Source: an uncultured Kineothrix sp.
GTDB taxonomy: Bacteria; Bacillota; Clostridia; Lachnospirales; Lachnospiraceae
Assembly: GCA_910588855.1 (NCBI GenBank)
Contig: CAJUSR010000005.1
Span: 1 to 64,000 of the forward strand
Length of the DNA stretch: 64,000 bases
Direction of reading: 5' to 3'
Below the pieces are notes generated by a model. The model had not been told where the DNA came from and did no database searches. It was given only the letters and a program-made list of their open reading frames with translations. Shown here piece by piece: positions 27,354-36,084 of the stretch (position 1 is the stretch's first letter; each line of letters opens with the position of its first letter). Both the position numbers and the translations under genes were made by a program.

Positions 27354-28682
27354 ATGTTATATTCCAATAAAGATTTGAAAAAGCTGATTTTACCGTTGGT
27401 GTTTGAACAGTTCTTGGCGATTCTTGTTGGCATGGTGGATACTGTTATGATTTCCAGTGTGGGGGAAGCGGCTGTATCGGGCGTTTCTCTGGTGGATAAT
27501 ATTAACATTCTTGTGATTAACATAACTGCTGCAATGGCTACCGGAGGGGCAGTGGTAGCGGGACATTTTTTAGGGCAGAAGGAATCAGGGAATGCCGGCA
27601 GGGCAGCTTGGCAGCTAATTTTGTTTTCCGCAATGGCAGCAACAGTTATTTTTGTGTGTTTAACAGTATTTCACCGCCCGCTTTTAGGAGCCGTTTTTGG
27701 GAATGTGGAAGAAGAGGTTATGTCCAGCGCGGTGACCTATCTTCTGATTACCGCAGTATCAATTGTTCCGCTTGCGGTATACAATGCATGTGCTGCGCTT
27801 TTCCGTGCAATGAACAATTCAAAAACGACGATGCTCATTTCGGTATTGATGAATACCATAAATATAGCCGGAAATGGGATATTGATTTATGGTATTGGCA
27901 TGGGGGTTGCAGGGGCGGCAATTCCAACAACTGTTTCCAGGACGGTTGCTGCGGTTATCATTTTCATTTTGATGTGCAATGAGGATAGGGCAATCCATAT
28001 AAAAGGGCGTATGACGTGGCGCATAGACGGTGGCCTTATTAAGAGGATTTTATATATAGGGGTTCCAAACGGGATAGAAAACAGTTTGTTTCAGCTGGGG
28101 AAAATACTTTTATTAAGTTTAATTTCTACATTCGGAACTTATGCAATGGCCGCGAATGCGGTTTGCAATACGTTGGCGGGATTCAATATACTGCCCGGTC
28201 AGGCAATTGGTCTGGCTTTAGTTTCAGTAGTTGCAGTTTGTGTTGGAGCGGGGGATTATAAACAGGCGAGATATTATACAAAGAAACTTATGTTGGTTAC
28301 GCAGATAAGTATAGCCGGGCTTTCTGCAGTATTGTTAATATTTTCGCCGTATATTTTGAAAATATATCATTTGAATCCGGAAACGGAGTTGCTTGCCATT
28401 CAGGTAATCCGATATCATGCGGCACTGGCATTGATGATTTGGGCGCCGTCTTTTACGCTGCCGAATACATTGCGTGCATCGGGGGATGTGGTTTGGACAA
28501 TGTTTGTGGCAATCGGCTCTATGTGGGTATTCCGGATTGGGGCTGCATATGTGTTCCACAGGTTTTTCGGCTTAGGTCTAATAGGGGTATGGATTGCCAT
28601 GACGATAGACTGGGCATTCCGTGGGCTTTGCTATTGCCTGCGCTATTATGGGAACAAATGGGAAAAAGCTTTGCAATCGTAA
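27354..28682 (+). CDS. MATE family efflux transporter
   Basis: A 442-residue, 12-helix exporter of the MATE family (DinF/NorM type) that uses Na+ or H+ to expel cationic drugs or metabolites. Features: the start DLKKLILPLVFEQFLAILVGMVDTVMIS, the VSGVSLVDNINILV segment and two repeated six-helix halves. The ATG at 27354 with GGATGGGAA upstream fits the family N terminus; earlier ATGs at 27294 and 27333 are possible. Substrate unknown. Confidence 0.9.
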   Translation: MLYSNKDLKKLILPLVFEQFLAILVGMVDTVMISSVGEAAVSGVSLVDNINILVINITAAMATGGAVVAGHFLGQKESGNAGRAAWQLILFSAMAATVIFVCLTVFHRPLLGAVFGNVEEEVMSSAVTYLLITAVSIVPLAVYNACAALFRAMNNSKTTMLISVLMNTINIAGNGILIYGIGMGVAGAAIPTTVSRTVAAVIIFILMCNEDRAIHIKGRMTWRIDGGLIKRILYIGVPNGIENSLFQLGKILLLSLISTFGTYAMAANAVCNTLAGFNILPGQAIGLALVSVVAVCVGAGDYKQARYYTKKLMLVTQISIAGLSAVLLIFSPYILKIYHLNPETELLAIQVIRYHAALALMIWAPSFTLPNTLRASGDVVWTMFVAIGSMWVFRIGAAYVFHRFFGLGLIGVWIAMTIDWAFRGLCYCLRYYGNKWEKALQS

Positions 28683-28837
28683 TTTGGGAGGTAAAAGGTT
28701 TGTCAGACAATATTGCTTGGCATGATAGAACAAAGAAGTGTTGGGCAAGGGGCTTTGATACGGTGGAAATGAGGTTTAAAATGGAGGGAAGCCATTACCG
28801 GATATGGCTTTCATTTTAACAGGTTTACCGGAATGTT
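28683..28837. other. Gap with possible decayed coding remnant
   Basis: No intact gene. A short open stretch up to the TAA near 28819 reads like a leftover C terminus (GSHYRIWLSF) but has no start or ribosome site, so it may be decayed sequence. Confidence 0.3.
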
Positions 28838-28866
28838 TTGACAAGGAAGAATACGGATAATATAAT
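28838..28866 (+). promoter_or_regulatory. Consensus promoter for guaA
   Basis: TTGACA (28838-28843), 17 bases, TATAAT (28861-28866): perfect consensus. The leader to the start at 29001 is about 130 bases. I looked for a purine riboswitch core and did not recognise one. Confidence 0.92.
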
Positions 28867-29000
28867 GGATATGGTTGCGGAGGCTTTTGCACTGGAATCT
28901 TTGTTATTCATAAACACTTTTTGCGGATGACGGAACAAGGCAGGATTTTGCCGGCAACAGGCAATTGGCTTTTGGAAGAAGAGGAATAGGATTATAAAAG

Positions 29001-30542
29001 ATGAAAAGAGAAACGATTGTTGTAATGGATTTTGGCGGACAGTATAACCAATTGATTGCGCGGCGGGTTAGGGAGTGCAATGTTTATTGTGAAGTTTACC
29101 CTCATAATATTAGATTGGACAAGCTAAAGGAAATGAACTTAAAAGGAATTATTTTTACGGGAGGTCCCAACAGTGTGTACGCGGAGGGTTCACCGTTGTG
29201 TGATAGAGAGGTTTTTGAGCTGGGGGTTCCGGTGCTGGGGATATGCTATGGCTCCCAGTTGATGGCGCATCTCCTCGGGGGCAAGGTTGCTACAGCGCCG
29301 GTGAGCGAATATGGTAAGACAGAAGTAAATGTAGATAATAGGAAGAGGCTTTTTGAGGGGGTATCGCCTAAGACAATTTGCTGGATGAGCCATACGGATT
29401 ATATAGAAAAAGCACCGGAAGGGTTTACGGTGACGGCACATACGCCGGTCTGCCCGGTGGCGGGTATGGAAAATGTCAAAAAAGGGTTATATGCCGTGCA
29501 GTTTCACCCGGAAGTAATGCATACGCAGGAAGGGATGAAGATGCTGCGTAATTTCGTAATGGATATTTGCGGATGCAAAGGGGATTGGAAAATGGATTCT
29601 TTTGTGGAAGCAAGCATTTCGGACATCCGTGAAAAAGTTGGGAAAGGTAAAGTCCTTTGCGCACTGTCTGGCGGTGTGGATTCTTCAGTGGCGGCAGTGT
29701 TGTTGGCAAAGGCTGTTGGAAAGCAGCTGACTTGCGTATTTGTAGATCACGGGCTGCTTAGGAAAGACGAAGGGGATGAAGTTGAGGAAGTATTTGGGCC
29801 GGAGGGCGGTTATGACCTTAATTTTGTTCGAGTGAACGCCAGGGAGCGTTTTTATGGGAAACTGGCCGGTGTGGAAGAACCGGAACGGAAAAGGAAGATT
29901 ATCGGTGAAGAATTTATCCGGGTGTTTGAAGAGGAAGCAAAGAAAATCGGTGCGGTGGATTATCTGGTACAAGGAACGATTTATCCAGATGTGATTGAAA
30001 GCGGGTTAGGGGAGAGCGCTGTCATCAAGTCACATCATAATGTAGGTGGTCTGCCAGACTGCGTGGATTTTAAAGAAATTATAGAACCGCTGCGGTTGTT
30101 GTTTAAAGATGAGGTCAGAGAAGCGGGTTTGGAACTTGGGATACCGGAAAAACTGGTATACAGGCAACCGTTTCCTGGCCCTGGTCTGGGCGTAAGGATT
30201 ATTGGAGAGGTGACAGCGGAAAAGGTCCGGATTGTCCAGGAAGCGGATGCGATATATCGGGAAGAGATTAAGAAAGCTGGAATGGAGAGGGAATTAGGGC
30301 AATATTTTGCAGCAGTTACGAATATGCGATCCGTGGGGGTTATGGGAGATGAGCGGACGTATGATTACGCGGTGGCACTTAGGGCAGTGAGTACCTCTGA
30401 CTTTATGACAGCAGAGGCGGTACAGATGCCTTGGGAGGTATTGAGTACGGTGACAAGCAGGATTGTGAATGAGGTGAAAGGGGTTAACAGAGTGCTGTAT
30501 GATTGCACGGGGAAGCCGCCGGGGACGATTGAGTTCGAGTAG
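29001..30542 (+). CDS. guaA: GMP synthase (glutamine-hydrolysing)
   Basis: Makes GMP from XMP, ATP and glutamine. The 513-residue product has an N-terminal glutamine amidotransferase (Cys in LGICYGSQ; His and Glu in AVQFHPEVMH), the ATP-pyrophosphatase P-loop ALSGGVDSSVAA (about residue 223) and the C-terminal dimerisation domain with RQPFPGPGLGVRIIGE and the end KPPGTIEFE. Its 3' end is a well-known integration site for genomic islands with tyrosine integrases, and mobile elements do begin right behind it here. A perfect promoter lies upstream. Confidence 0.97.
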   Translation: MKRETIVVMDFGGQYNQLIARRVRECNVYCEVYPHNIRLDKLKEMNLKGIIFTGGPNSVYAEGSPLCDREVFELGVPVLGICYGSQLMAHLLGGKVATAPVSEYGKTEVNVDNRKRLFEGVSPKTICWMSHTDYIEKAPEGFTVTAHTPVCPVAGMENVKKGLYAVQFHPEVMHTQEGMKMLRNFVMDICGCKGDWKMDSFVEASISDIREKVGKGKVLCALSGGVDSSVAAVLLAKAVGKQLTCVFVDHGLLRKDEGDEVEEVFGPEGGYDLNFVRVNARERFYGKLAGVEEPERKRKIIGEEFIRVFEEEAKKIGAVDYLVQGTIYPDVIESGLGESAVIKSHHNVGGLPDCVDFKEIIEPLRLLFKDEVREAGLELGIPEKLVYRQPFPGPGLGVRIIGEVTAEKVRIVQEADAIYREEIKKAGMERELGQYFAAVTNMRSVGVMGDERTYDYAVALRAVSTSDFMTAEAVQMPWEVLSTVTSRIVNEVKGVNRVLYDCTGKPPGTIEFE

Positions 30543-30748
30543 CGGACAAGATGCCGGGGATGCTGATAAAATGGGCATTTTCGGCATTGCTATATGGCGT
30601 TTGGCTCTAAAATGGCTCTAATTATTTGATGAATACTGGATTTGGGTGGGTATCATGATACCTGATGGTGGGGAGCGGCAAATATCTGGCTTTGTATTCC
30701 ACGGAATATTTGCTTGAATCTTCCCGCCGGATATGGTATATTGTAAAC

Positions 30749-30850
30749 ATAAAAGGAAGCAACCGCCCACAAAGTGGTTGGTCTCCGAAGTATAGCTTTT
30801 AAGTCTACCTTCTACCGGTCAAGTAACAAGGTAGGCTTATTTATTTTCGC
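30749..30850 (+). ncRNA. Antisense RNA of a type I toxin-antitoxin pair
   Basis: A promoter TTGAAT (30714-30719), 17 bases, TATATT (30737-30742) would start an RNA near 30749. It folds a first hairpin (CAACC/GGTTG) and a terminator hairpin (GTCTACCTT with AAGGTAGGC) followed by TTATTTATTTT, ending in the 3' end of the convergent toxin gene. This matches the layout of txpA/RatA-type systems. The start and end are inferred. Confidence 0.65.
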
Positions 30851-30942
30851 TTGTTATTCCTATCTATATAGGCAAGCAATGCAAGGAGAAACGAACCGCC
30901 TAAAAATAACAGGCTAAAGACTTCGTATGTATCCGTTTGCAT
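30841..30942 (-). CDS. Putative holin-like type I toxin
   Basis: A 33-residue peptide with the start MQTDTYEVFSLLFLGGSF, one membrane helix (about residues 9-25) and a basic tail DRNNKRK. It fits the Fst/TxpA/BsrG-like group of membrane toxins often annotated as putative holin-like toxin. GGGAGGTG stands immediately before the ATG. Its 3' end overlaps the terminator region of a convergent small RNA. It would stabilise the element. Confidence 0.75.
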   Translation of the reverse strand: MQTDTYEVFSLLFLGGSFLLALLAYIDRNNKRK

Positions 30943-31145
30943 CACCTCCCTTCTCCATGAATTTTGTGATTCACATAAGTGAGGGAGGCTTTCCACCTTG
31001 TAACACGGTTGTTCCGTGTATCTAATATAGCATAACTTCCAATATCCGACAATCCTTTTCTGATTCTGGAATTTGGGAAAATTTTAACGGTATAATCTAT
31101 AAATATTGGATTGATTGAAAGCTATATTTTGCAGTATTAATGAAG

Positions 31146-31187
31146 AAAAGGACATTCCTGAATCGGTTTCCCGGAATGTCCTTTTTT
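31146..31187. terminator. Strong bidirectional terminator
   Basis: AAAAGGACATTCC (31146-31158) pairs perfectly with GGAATGTCCTTTT (31173-31185), followed by TT. It ends the leftward gene at 31195-31476 and can also stop rightward transcription. The stretch 30943-31145 holds the toxin promoter region and nothing else recognised. Confidence 0.88.
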
Positions 31188-31194
31188 GATTATA

Positions 31195-31476
31195 CTAGAT
31201 GATTCCGCATAATTCGCCTGAAAGCTGTATGCCGTCTTTCAGTCCATGCCGGTACGCTATTGCGCCGTATACTGCGCCGCAATGGTTGGTGGTAGAGATT
31301 GCCATGTCAACGATGGCTGTCTGCTTCCGGCTAAGTTTAGCGTTATCCATTTTTTTAAATGCGATATTCTGCTGTTTCAGGGTATCCTGATATTCACGGT
31401 TTTTCCTTAATGATGCTTCCAGGCTGTCTGCCATCCGTGCCGCTGTTAGTATATCCAGTAACTTTTTGTTCTCCAT
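31195..31476 (-). CDS. Small hypothetical protein (DUF6809-like)
   Basis: 93 residues, mostly helical, with no membrane segment: LLDILTAARMADSLEASLRK, a basic middle, and a C-terminal helix IAYRHGLKDGIQLSGELCGII. The last part resembles the FRxGxxxGxxLxxEL ending of small DUF6809-type proteins found in mobile elements of Clostridia; this is a weak assignment. AGGAG is correctly placed before the ATG at 31476. Confidence 0.6.
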   Translation of the reverse strand: MENKKLLDILTAARMADSLEASLRKNREYQDTLKQQNIAFKKMDNAKLSRKQTAIVDMAISTTNHCGAVYGAIAYRHGLKDGIQLSGELCGII

Positions 31477-31540
31477 TCCGCACTCCTATCTTTATTTTGC
31501 ATTCTTATCTTTGTTCCGCGACTGCTTGCAAGGCGAAGGC

Positions 31541-31790
31541 GCACGGTGTATAATATTTATGCAGTTCGCCTTGGAGCGGGCGGCTACGGGAAGTGGTGCA
31601 AATAAATTTGCCAACAGCATCACTTCCTTCTTGCTTGTTATGTGTTTTTTCCGGCTCCACAAGTTGCTTGAAGAAAAGAACTGCATCATGTATAATATTT
31701 GTGCAGTCCATCTTCTGGTGGGCGGCTATGGGAAGTGGTGTAAATACGTTTGCCAACGGCACCGCTTCCTTTTTATTTTTCTGCATTAAG
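31541..31790. repeat. Two diverged tandem copies of a 143-bp-spaced unit
   Basis: The stretch 31541-31645 (GTATAATATTTATGCAG..., GGGCGGCTACGGGAAGTGG..., TTTGCCAACAGCATCACTTCC) recurs at 31684-31790 with about three quarters identity. On the minus strand each copy can read as LAN(V/L)F(T/A)PLP(I/V)AA...C(T/I)NIIH, but in different frames, and no start fits. It looks like decayed duplicated sequence rather than a working gene. Confidence 0.65.
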
Positions 31791-31946
31791 GGCTTTTATC
31801 CCGTCACGTAACCCTTGCGGGCGCGACACATCCATTCTTTGGCAATATTCATCCAGCATTTTCAGCTCTTCTTCCGTCAAACGGACATCGACGCGCATAG
31901 TTTTGGGGTTATCGCTCGTTGGCCGCCCCCTATGCTTTTCTGGCAT
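31773..31946 (-). CDS. Small ribbon-helix-helix-like protein
   Basis: 57 residues: MPEKHRGRPTSDNPKTM, then RVDVRLTEEELKMLDEYCQRMDVSR and GLRDGIKALNAEK. The RV-V-LT-EE-LKMLDEYC pattern is typical of CopG/Arc-type ribbon-helix-helix DNA-binding proteins, with the basic arm GRP preceding. GGGAGGG lies before the ATG at 31946. Likely a copy-number, toxin-antitoxin or transfer regulator of the element; no partner toxin is obvious next to it. Confidence 0.75.
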   Translation of the reverse strand: MPEKHRGRPTSDNPKTMRVDVRLTEEELKMLDEYCQRMDVSRPQGLRDGIKALNAEK

Positions 31947-32109
31947 GCTTCCCTCCCTTCCTTGCCAACATCATTAGTATAATATATTACCGCCAATAAA
32001 TCAATATTTTTTACCGCCAAAAATAAAATTGTAAGGGAAGAAAAGAAAAAACCACAACTGTTGCAGTTATGGTCTTCAAGAATGTATGATTCCGGCGGGA
32101 TGTTTATAG

Positions 32110-32649
32110 TCAAGGAAACATTTTAACAGAAAGCCCGTGGGTTCCCTTTTTCACAATCATGCTGTCATCGAGCAGATGGCTTTTAATTTCCTCCATATCG
32201 GCGGAAATAGCGGCAAGGGCTTCTTCCTGCTGTTTCTGGCTGTCAAAGTTATATTTATTGTTTTTGATATTTTCCTGCAACCGCTTGGCTTTTAGATAAG
32301 TGCATAGCTTTTTATTGATTGCCGGATGGGCAAAAGATATTTTCATAGTGGATGGAATCAGGTTTCCGTTCGCATCTTCCTCTGCATCCAATGTCATATT
32401 GATTTGCTCGTCCATTTTGAAAAGCAAGGAAAGGACATCCGATACGGTTTCTATATCGAAGTCCATAAAAATGTTGATGCTGATACCCAAGGCATTTGTG
32501 ATTTTCAGTAGTTGGTCGGGTTTGGGGTTGCGGATGCCGTATTCATATTTTTTGATGGTGGCAGGATTAATGCCGGAAAGCTGCCCTAGCATTTCTTGTG
32601 ATATACCGCGCATATTCCTAAAATGTCTTATTTTTTCTCCAGTAGTCAT
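32110..32649 (-). CDS. XRE-family transcriptional repressor
   Basis: 179 residues with an N-terminal Cro/C1 helix-turn-helix (IRHFRNMRGISQEMLGQLSGINPATIKKYEYGIRNPKPDQLLKIT) and a C-terminal helical domain of unknown fold. The ATG at 32649 has GGAGGG upstream. It is transcribed away from the excisionase/integrase genes, and the shared 170-base gap carries palindromic operators, so it most likely controls excision. Note that a DUF of the SinR/ICE-repressor sort is not identifiable in the C terminus. Confidence 0.87.
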   Translation of the reverse strand: MTTGEKIRHFRNMRGISQEMLGQLSGINPATIKKYEYGIRNPKPDQLLKITNALGISINIFMDFDIETVSDVLSLLFKMDEQINMTLDAEEDANGNLIPSTMKISFAHPAINKKLCTYLKAKRLQENIKNNKYNFDSQKQQEEALAAISADMEEIKSHLLDDSMIVKKGTHGLSVKMFP

Positions 32650-32708
32650 GTAAATTCCCTCCAGTGTTCCATTCCATTTCATTATATATTTTCATATTAC
32701 CATAAAAG

Positions 32709-32797
32709 AACACATTTGTGTATATAAAAATAAAATTAATACTTGACAGACACATATGTGTACTGTAAAATACAATTAATAGGTCACAAAAGTGTAC
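32709..32797 (+). promoter_or_regulatory. Excisionase-integrase promoter with three palindromic operators
   Basis: The promoter TTGACA (32743-32748), 17 bases, TAAAAT (32766-32771) is close to consensus. Its spacer contains the palindrome ACACATATGTGTAC (32750-32763). Related sites are ACACATTTGTGTAT (32710-32723) and GTCACAAAAGTGTAC (32783-32797). The XRE protein is the obvious candidate to bind them, shutting off the promoter. Confidence 0.82.
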
Positions 32798-32819
32798 CAA
32801 TAAGGAAAGGGGAAGAAAA

Positions 32820-33014
32820 ATGGGAAATGTAAAGAGGATGTATGTAACGGCAAAAGAAGCGGCAGAAATGCTCGGTGTATCAACGGGGTATGCTTATAAG
32901 CTTATCCGGGGGCTGAACGAAGAGCTGAAAGAGAAAGGGTATCGGACGATTTGTGGGAAGGTTCCGACGAAATACTTTGAAGAAAAATTTTACGGACTGA
33001 ATGTAGCTATGTAG
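32820..33014 (+). CDS. Excisionase-like helix-turn-helix protein
   Basis: 64 residues: MYVTAKEAAEMLGVSTGYAYKLIRGLNEELKEKGYRTICGKVPTKYFEEKFYG. This is the winged-helix excisionase/MerR-like fold typical of Tn916-group and ICE Xis proteins, which bend DNA at the attachment site to promote excision. GGAAAGGGG precedes the ATG. The integrase gene starts 16 bases after its stop, as usual for xis-int pairs. Confidence 0.87.
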   Translation: MGNVKRMYVTAKEAAEMLGVSTGYAYKLIRGLNEELKEKGYRTICGKVPTKYFEEKFYGLNVAM

Positions 33015-33030
33015 GAAAGGAGAGGGCGTT

Positions 33031-34095
33031 ATGTCGGCAACAAGGGATGGGAAGATGTGGCGCTGCCAGTTCTATTATAAGGACTGGCAGGGGGTAAGCC
33101 ACAAAAAGAATAAGAGGGGATTTCGGACAAAAGGAGAGGCGGAACAGTGGGAGCGGGATTTTTTGCAGCAGCAGGAAAGGAATCTGGATATCAATTTTGA
33201 GAATTTTGTCCGAATTTACTACGATGATATGGAACACCGTCTGCGGGAAAACACGATGCGGACAAAGAAATTCATTATTGATTTGAAAATTGTTCCGTAT
33301 TTTAGGAAAAAGTGTATCAGCGAGATTAAGGCATCCGATATCCGGGCATGGCAGAATGCGTTGATAAAAGAGGGGTATTCGGATACATACCTGAAAACGG
33401 TGAATAACCAGTTGTCGGCAATCTTCAATTATGCGGTGCGGTATTATGATTTGAAAGACAATCCCTGTAGGAAGGCGGGGAGCATCGGGAAGAGCCATGC
33501 CGGGGAGAAGGGGTTTTGGACGAAGGGGGAGTTTAAGCAGTTTCTTTCCGTAGTGGAAGAGAAGCCGGAAGCAAGAATGGCATTCCTGCTTTTGTATTGG
33601 ACGGGCATGAGAATAGGGGAACTGCTTGCCTTGACTTATAAAGATATTGATTTGGATAAACGTACTATTTTCATAAGCAAGTCTTACCAGAGGATAGATG
33701 GAAGGGATATTATTACCCCGCCGAAAACCCCAAAGAGCAAGCGGAATATAACAATACCCCCGTTCTTGGCAGAGGAATTGAGGGAGTATACTTCCCGTTT
33801 ATACGGGATTATGGAGGATGAAAGGATGTTCCGATTTACAAAGTCTTATATGGAGCATGAAATTATCAAGGGGATTCAGAAATCCGGCGTAAAAAGGATA
33901 AGGCTCCACGATTTAAGGCATTCCCATGCTTCGATGTTAGTGGAAATGGGCTTTACACCATTGGCGATTGCGGAGCGGCTGGGGCATGAAAAAATCGAAA
34001 CAACGTTGAATACCTATTCCCATTTATATCCCAACAAGCAGGGGGAACTCGCGGAGCAGTTGGAATTTGAAAACAGCAAGGAGGAAGAGGAATGA
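33031..34095 (+). CDS. int: Tyrosine recombinase/integrase of the mobilizable element
   Basis: 354 residues with the Tn916/ICEBs1-like layout: an N-terminal arm-binding AP2-like region (MWRCQFYYKDWQGVSHKKNKRGF), the core-binding SAM-like domain and the catalytic domain with Arg in TGMRIGELL, Lys region, HDLRHSHAS (His-x-x-Arg), LGHEKIETT (His) and the Tyr nucleophile in NTYSHLYP. GGAAAGGAGAGG precedes the ATG. It integrates the element, presumably at the end of guaA. Confidence 0.93.
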   Translation: MSATRDGKMWRCQFYYKDWQGVSHKKNKRGFRTKGEAEQWERDFLQQQERNLDINFENFVRIYYDDMEHRLRENTMRTKKFIIDLKIVPYFRKKCISEIKASDIRAWQNALIKEGYSDTYLKTVNNQLSAIFNYAVRYYDLKDNPCRKAGSIGKSHAGEKGFWTKGEFKQFLSVVEEKPEARMAFLLLYWTGMRIGELLALTYKDIDLDKRTIFISKSYQRIDGRDIITPPKTPKSKRNITIPPFLAEELREYTSRLYGIMEDERMFRFTKSYMEHEIIKGIQKSGVKRIRLHDLRHSHASMLVEMGFTPLAIAERLGHEKIETTLNTYSHLYPNKQGELAEQLEFENSKEEEE

Positions 34096-34475
34096 GTGGA
34101 GTACATAAATATCCGACAATCAGCTTTCGTGTCTCTCCAAGGCAGCGGGAGGAAATGGAAGCAAGAATAATGGCAAGCGGGTTGGCAAAGAAGGATTATT
34201 TTATCCGTTCCTGCATGAACAATAGGGTGTGTGTGGTGGGTAAAAAAGAGCTGGTATATCGGTTGGTGGAAGAGTTGAAGATGATGCAGACGAACATACG
34301 GGAAGTAACGGAGCAGTTTGAAAGGGAAGATGTTTGTTTGACTTCGGAGGGGTTAAAGGATATGAGGAATGACTGCCTGGATATGCTCAAAGCAATCATT
34401 TGGATGCTGGACGGTGCCAAGTATCTTTGGCAGGATGAAGGGCAGGGGAAAAACGGGAATGGGGGCAGGAACTAA
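34092..34475 (+). CDS. mobC: Plasmid mobilization relaxosome protein MobC-like
   Basis: 127 residues: YPTISFRVSPRQREEMEARIMASGLAKKDYFIRSCMNN, a ribbon-helix-helix-like N terminus common to MobC proteins, followed by helices (VEELKMMQTNIREVTEQFE) and a Gly-rich basic tail. It would bind oriT and help the relaxase. Its ATG overlaps the integrase stop (ATGA), showing co-translation. Confidence 0.8.
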   Translation: MSGVHKYPTISFRVSPRQREEMEARIMASGLAKKDYFIRSCMNNRVCVVGKKELVYRLVEELKMMQTNIREVTEQFEREDVCLTSEGLKDMRNDCLDMLKAIIWMLDGAKYLWQDEGQGKNGNGGRN

Positions 34476-34502
34476 AATGCCTCCCCGGCGAGGGGCGCAA
34501 AA

Positions 34503-34638
34503 CCTATCAAGGATGGCTTGCCATTCCTTGGAGGTTGCATTTTTGATAGGCTTGCCTGCCAAAAGTGCTTTTGCGTTACTTTCGGAGAAAGTAACAAAGC
34601 CTAAGTGGAAACCGTTACTTTCGTGCCGAATGCGGCAC
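34503..34638 (+). promoter_or_regulatory. oriT: Candidate origin of transfer (oriT)
   Basis: Between mobC and the relaxase gene lie three inverted repeats: CCTATCAA (34503-34510) against TTGATAGG (34543-34550); GTTACTTTC-GGA-GAAAGTAAC (34575-34595); and GTGCCG-AATG-CGGCAC (34623-34638). GTTACTTTCG recurs at about 34614. MobV oriTs are normally found just upstream of the relaxase gene. The nick site is not identified. Confidence 0.55.
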
Positions 34639-34680
34639 TTATATGTGCCTGAAAATAGGATAGATGAAGGAGGATATTTA

Positions 34681-36051
34681 TTGGGGAGGACAATCAGCGG
34701 GATGATGGGGAAGGGCTCTGTTAGCCATAATACGAGGGCTTTTAGCGCGAAGAATGTGGACAGGGAGCGGAGCATGTATAATGTGGAGTTCTGCCATATG
34801 GATATCAAAGGGGTATACCGCGAATTATTTGGGGAAGCCTTGGAGCGTTATAATGCGAAACAAAAGCGGAGCGACAGGAAGATTGCTAATTATTACGAGA
34901 AGATTAGACAGAGCAAGCAGGAAAAGCTATTTTACGAGGTGATTCTCCAAATTGGCAACAAAGATGATACAAATGCGGAAAGCCGGGAGGGGCAGATTGC
35001 AAAAACGGTCTTGATGGAATTTATGGAAGATTTTCAGGCAAGAAACCCTAATCTATATGTATTTTCAGCGCATTTGCATATGGATGAAGAAACACCTCAT
35101 GTACATATTGATTTTGTTCCTTTTATTTGTAACAGCAAACGGGGGCTGGACACGAGGGTGTCGCTGAAAGGGGCATTGGCGGAGCTGGGATTTCAAGGCG
35201 GTACAAGAGGGGCAACGGAGTGGAATCAATGGATGGAATCCGAAAAGAAGGAGCTTTCCAAGGTAGCGGAAAGGTATGGGATAAAATGGAAGAAGCTGGG
35301 AACGCACAATAAGCATTTATCTGTACTGGATTTTGAAAAGCAGGAGAGGGCAAAGGAAGTTGCCAAGCTGGAGGAGGAAATTGCTGATAGCAAGGAGGAA
35401 TTATCCCATATTATTTACCATCAGGCTTTAGCAGAGAGAAAAACGGAACGGATAAAGAAGGAGAATGAGGAAATAAGGCAGGAGACGGCAGAGATTTCCG
35501 CCGAAAACGATTTATTGAGGGAACAGACGGGAGAGCTGATAGAGGATAGGGAAAAATTGCTGTCGGATAACCAATGGCTGGAACAGAAACAGAAAGAATT
35601 GCGGCGGGAAATAGAAAAGATGGCAGACTCTAAAATAGTTATAGAACGCAGTATCCGCGCTTATGAGGAAGAAGACAAATGGCAACTGCCGGAACCGGGG
35701 GCATTAATGAGTGCAAAGGCATACCGGGAGAAGAACGCGGCTCCGCTGGTGGATAAATTGAAAGATGTTATAAAAAGCCTTACGGTAAAATGCGTGAACC
35801 TTATGGAGCAAGTAAAGCAGTTAAGGGTAAAAGTGGAAAATCAGGCAGAAGAGATTGATTTTTATAAAGGCAAAGTAAAACAGCAGTATTTGAAGCTGGA
35901 GCAGTTGCAGGAAAAGGCAGATGATTTGGAGCGTGTAAGGCAGTATGTTGGAATGGATAGGGTGGATGCGATGATAGAGGATGCAAGGGAACTGGAACGG
36001 GCTGCGAAGGGAAGGAAAACTCATAATAGGGTATATGGGATGGGGCGATAG
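34681..36051 (+). CDS. mobV: MobV-family relaxase
   Basis: Nicks oriT and leads the strand into a recipient. The 456-residue product starts GRTISGMMGKGSVSHNTRAFSAKNVD, has the three-His metal motif in AHLHMDEETPHVHIDFVPF (about residue 130), the NKDD and GTRGATEWNQWMESEK segments, and a long C-terminal coiled coil (about residues 220-440). The TTG at 34681 is the best start: AGGAGG lies 7 bases upstream; an open frame reaching back to 34369 overlaps mobC and lacks homology. It supports mobilization in trans by a conjugative helper. Confidence 0.9.
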   Translation: MGRTISGMMGKGSVSHNTRAFSAKNVDRERSMYNVEFCHMDIKGVYRELFGEALERYNAKQKRSDRKIANYYEKIRQSKQEKLFYEVILQIGNKDDTNAESREGQIAKTVLMEFMEDFQARNPNLYVFSAHLHMDEETPHVHIDFVPFICNSKRGLDTRVSLKGALAELGFQGGTRGATEWNQWMESEKKELSKVAERYGIKWKKLGTHNKHLSVLDFEKQERAKEVAKLEEEIADSKEELSHIIYHQALAERKTERIKKENEEIRQETAEISAENDLLREQTGELIEDREKLLSDNQWLEQKQKELRREIEKMADSKIVIERSIRAYEEEDKWQLPEPGALMSAKAYREKNAAPLVDKLKDVIKSLTVKCVNLMEQVKQLRVKVENQAEEIDFYKGKVKQQYLKLEQLQEKADDLERVRQYVGMDRVDAMIEDARELERAAKGRKTHNRVYGMGR

Positions 36052-36084
36052 GAAAGGATGGGATTGATATGATGGATAACAGGA

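Noticed and set aside
28867..29000. Purine riboswitch in the guaA leader
   Set aside because: The leader starts TATAATGGATATGG, which recalls the purine riboswitch, but the conserved loops and three-way junction could not be found.
34369..34680. N-terminal extension of the MobV relaxase from 34369
   Set aside because: It overlaps mobC in another frame, lacks similarity to relaxases and covers the inverted repeats of the likely oriT; the TTG at 34681 has a strong ribosome site.
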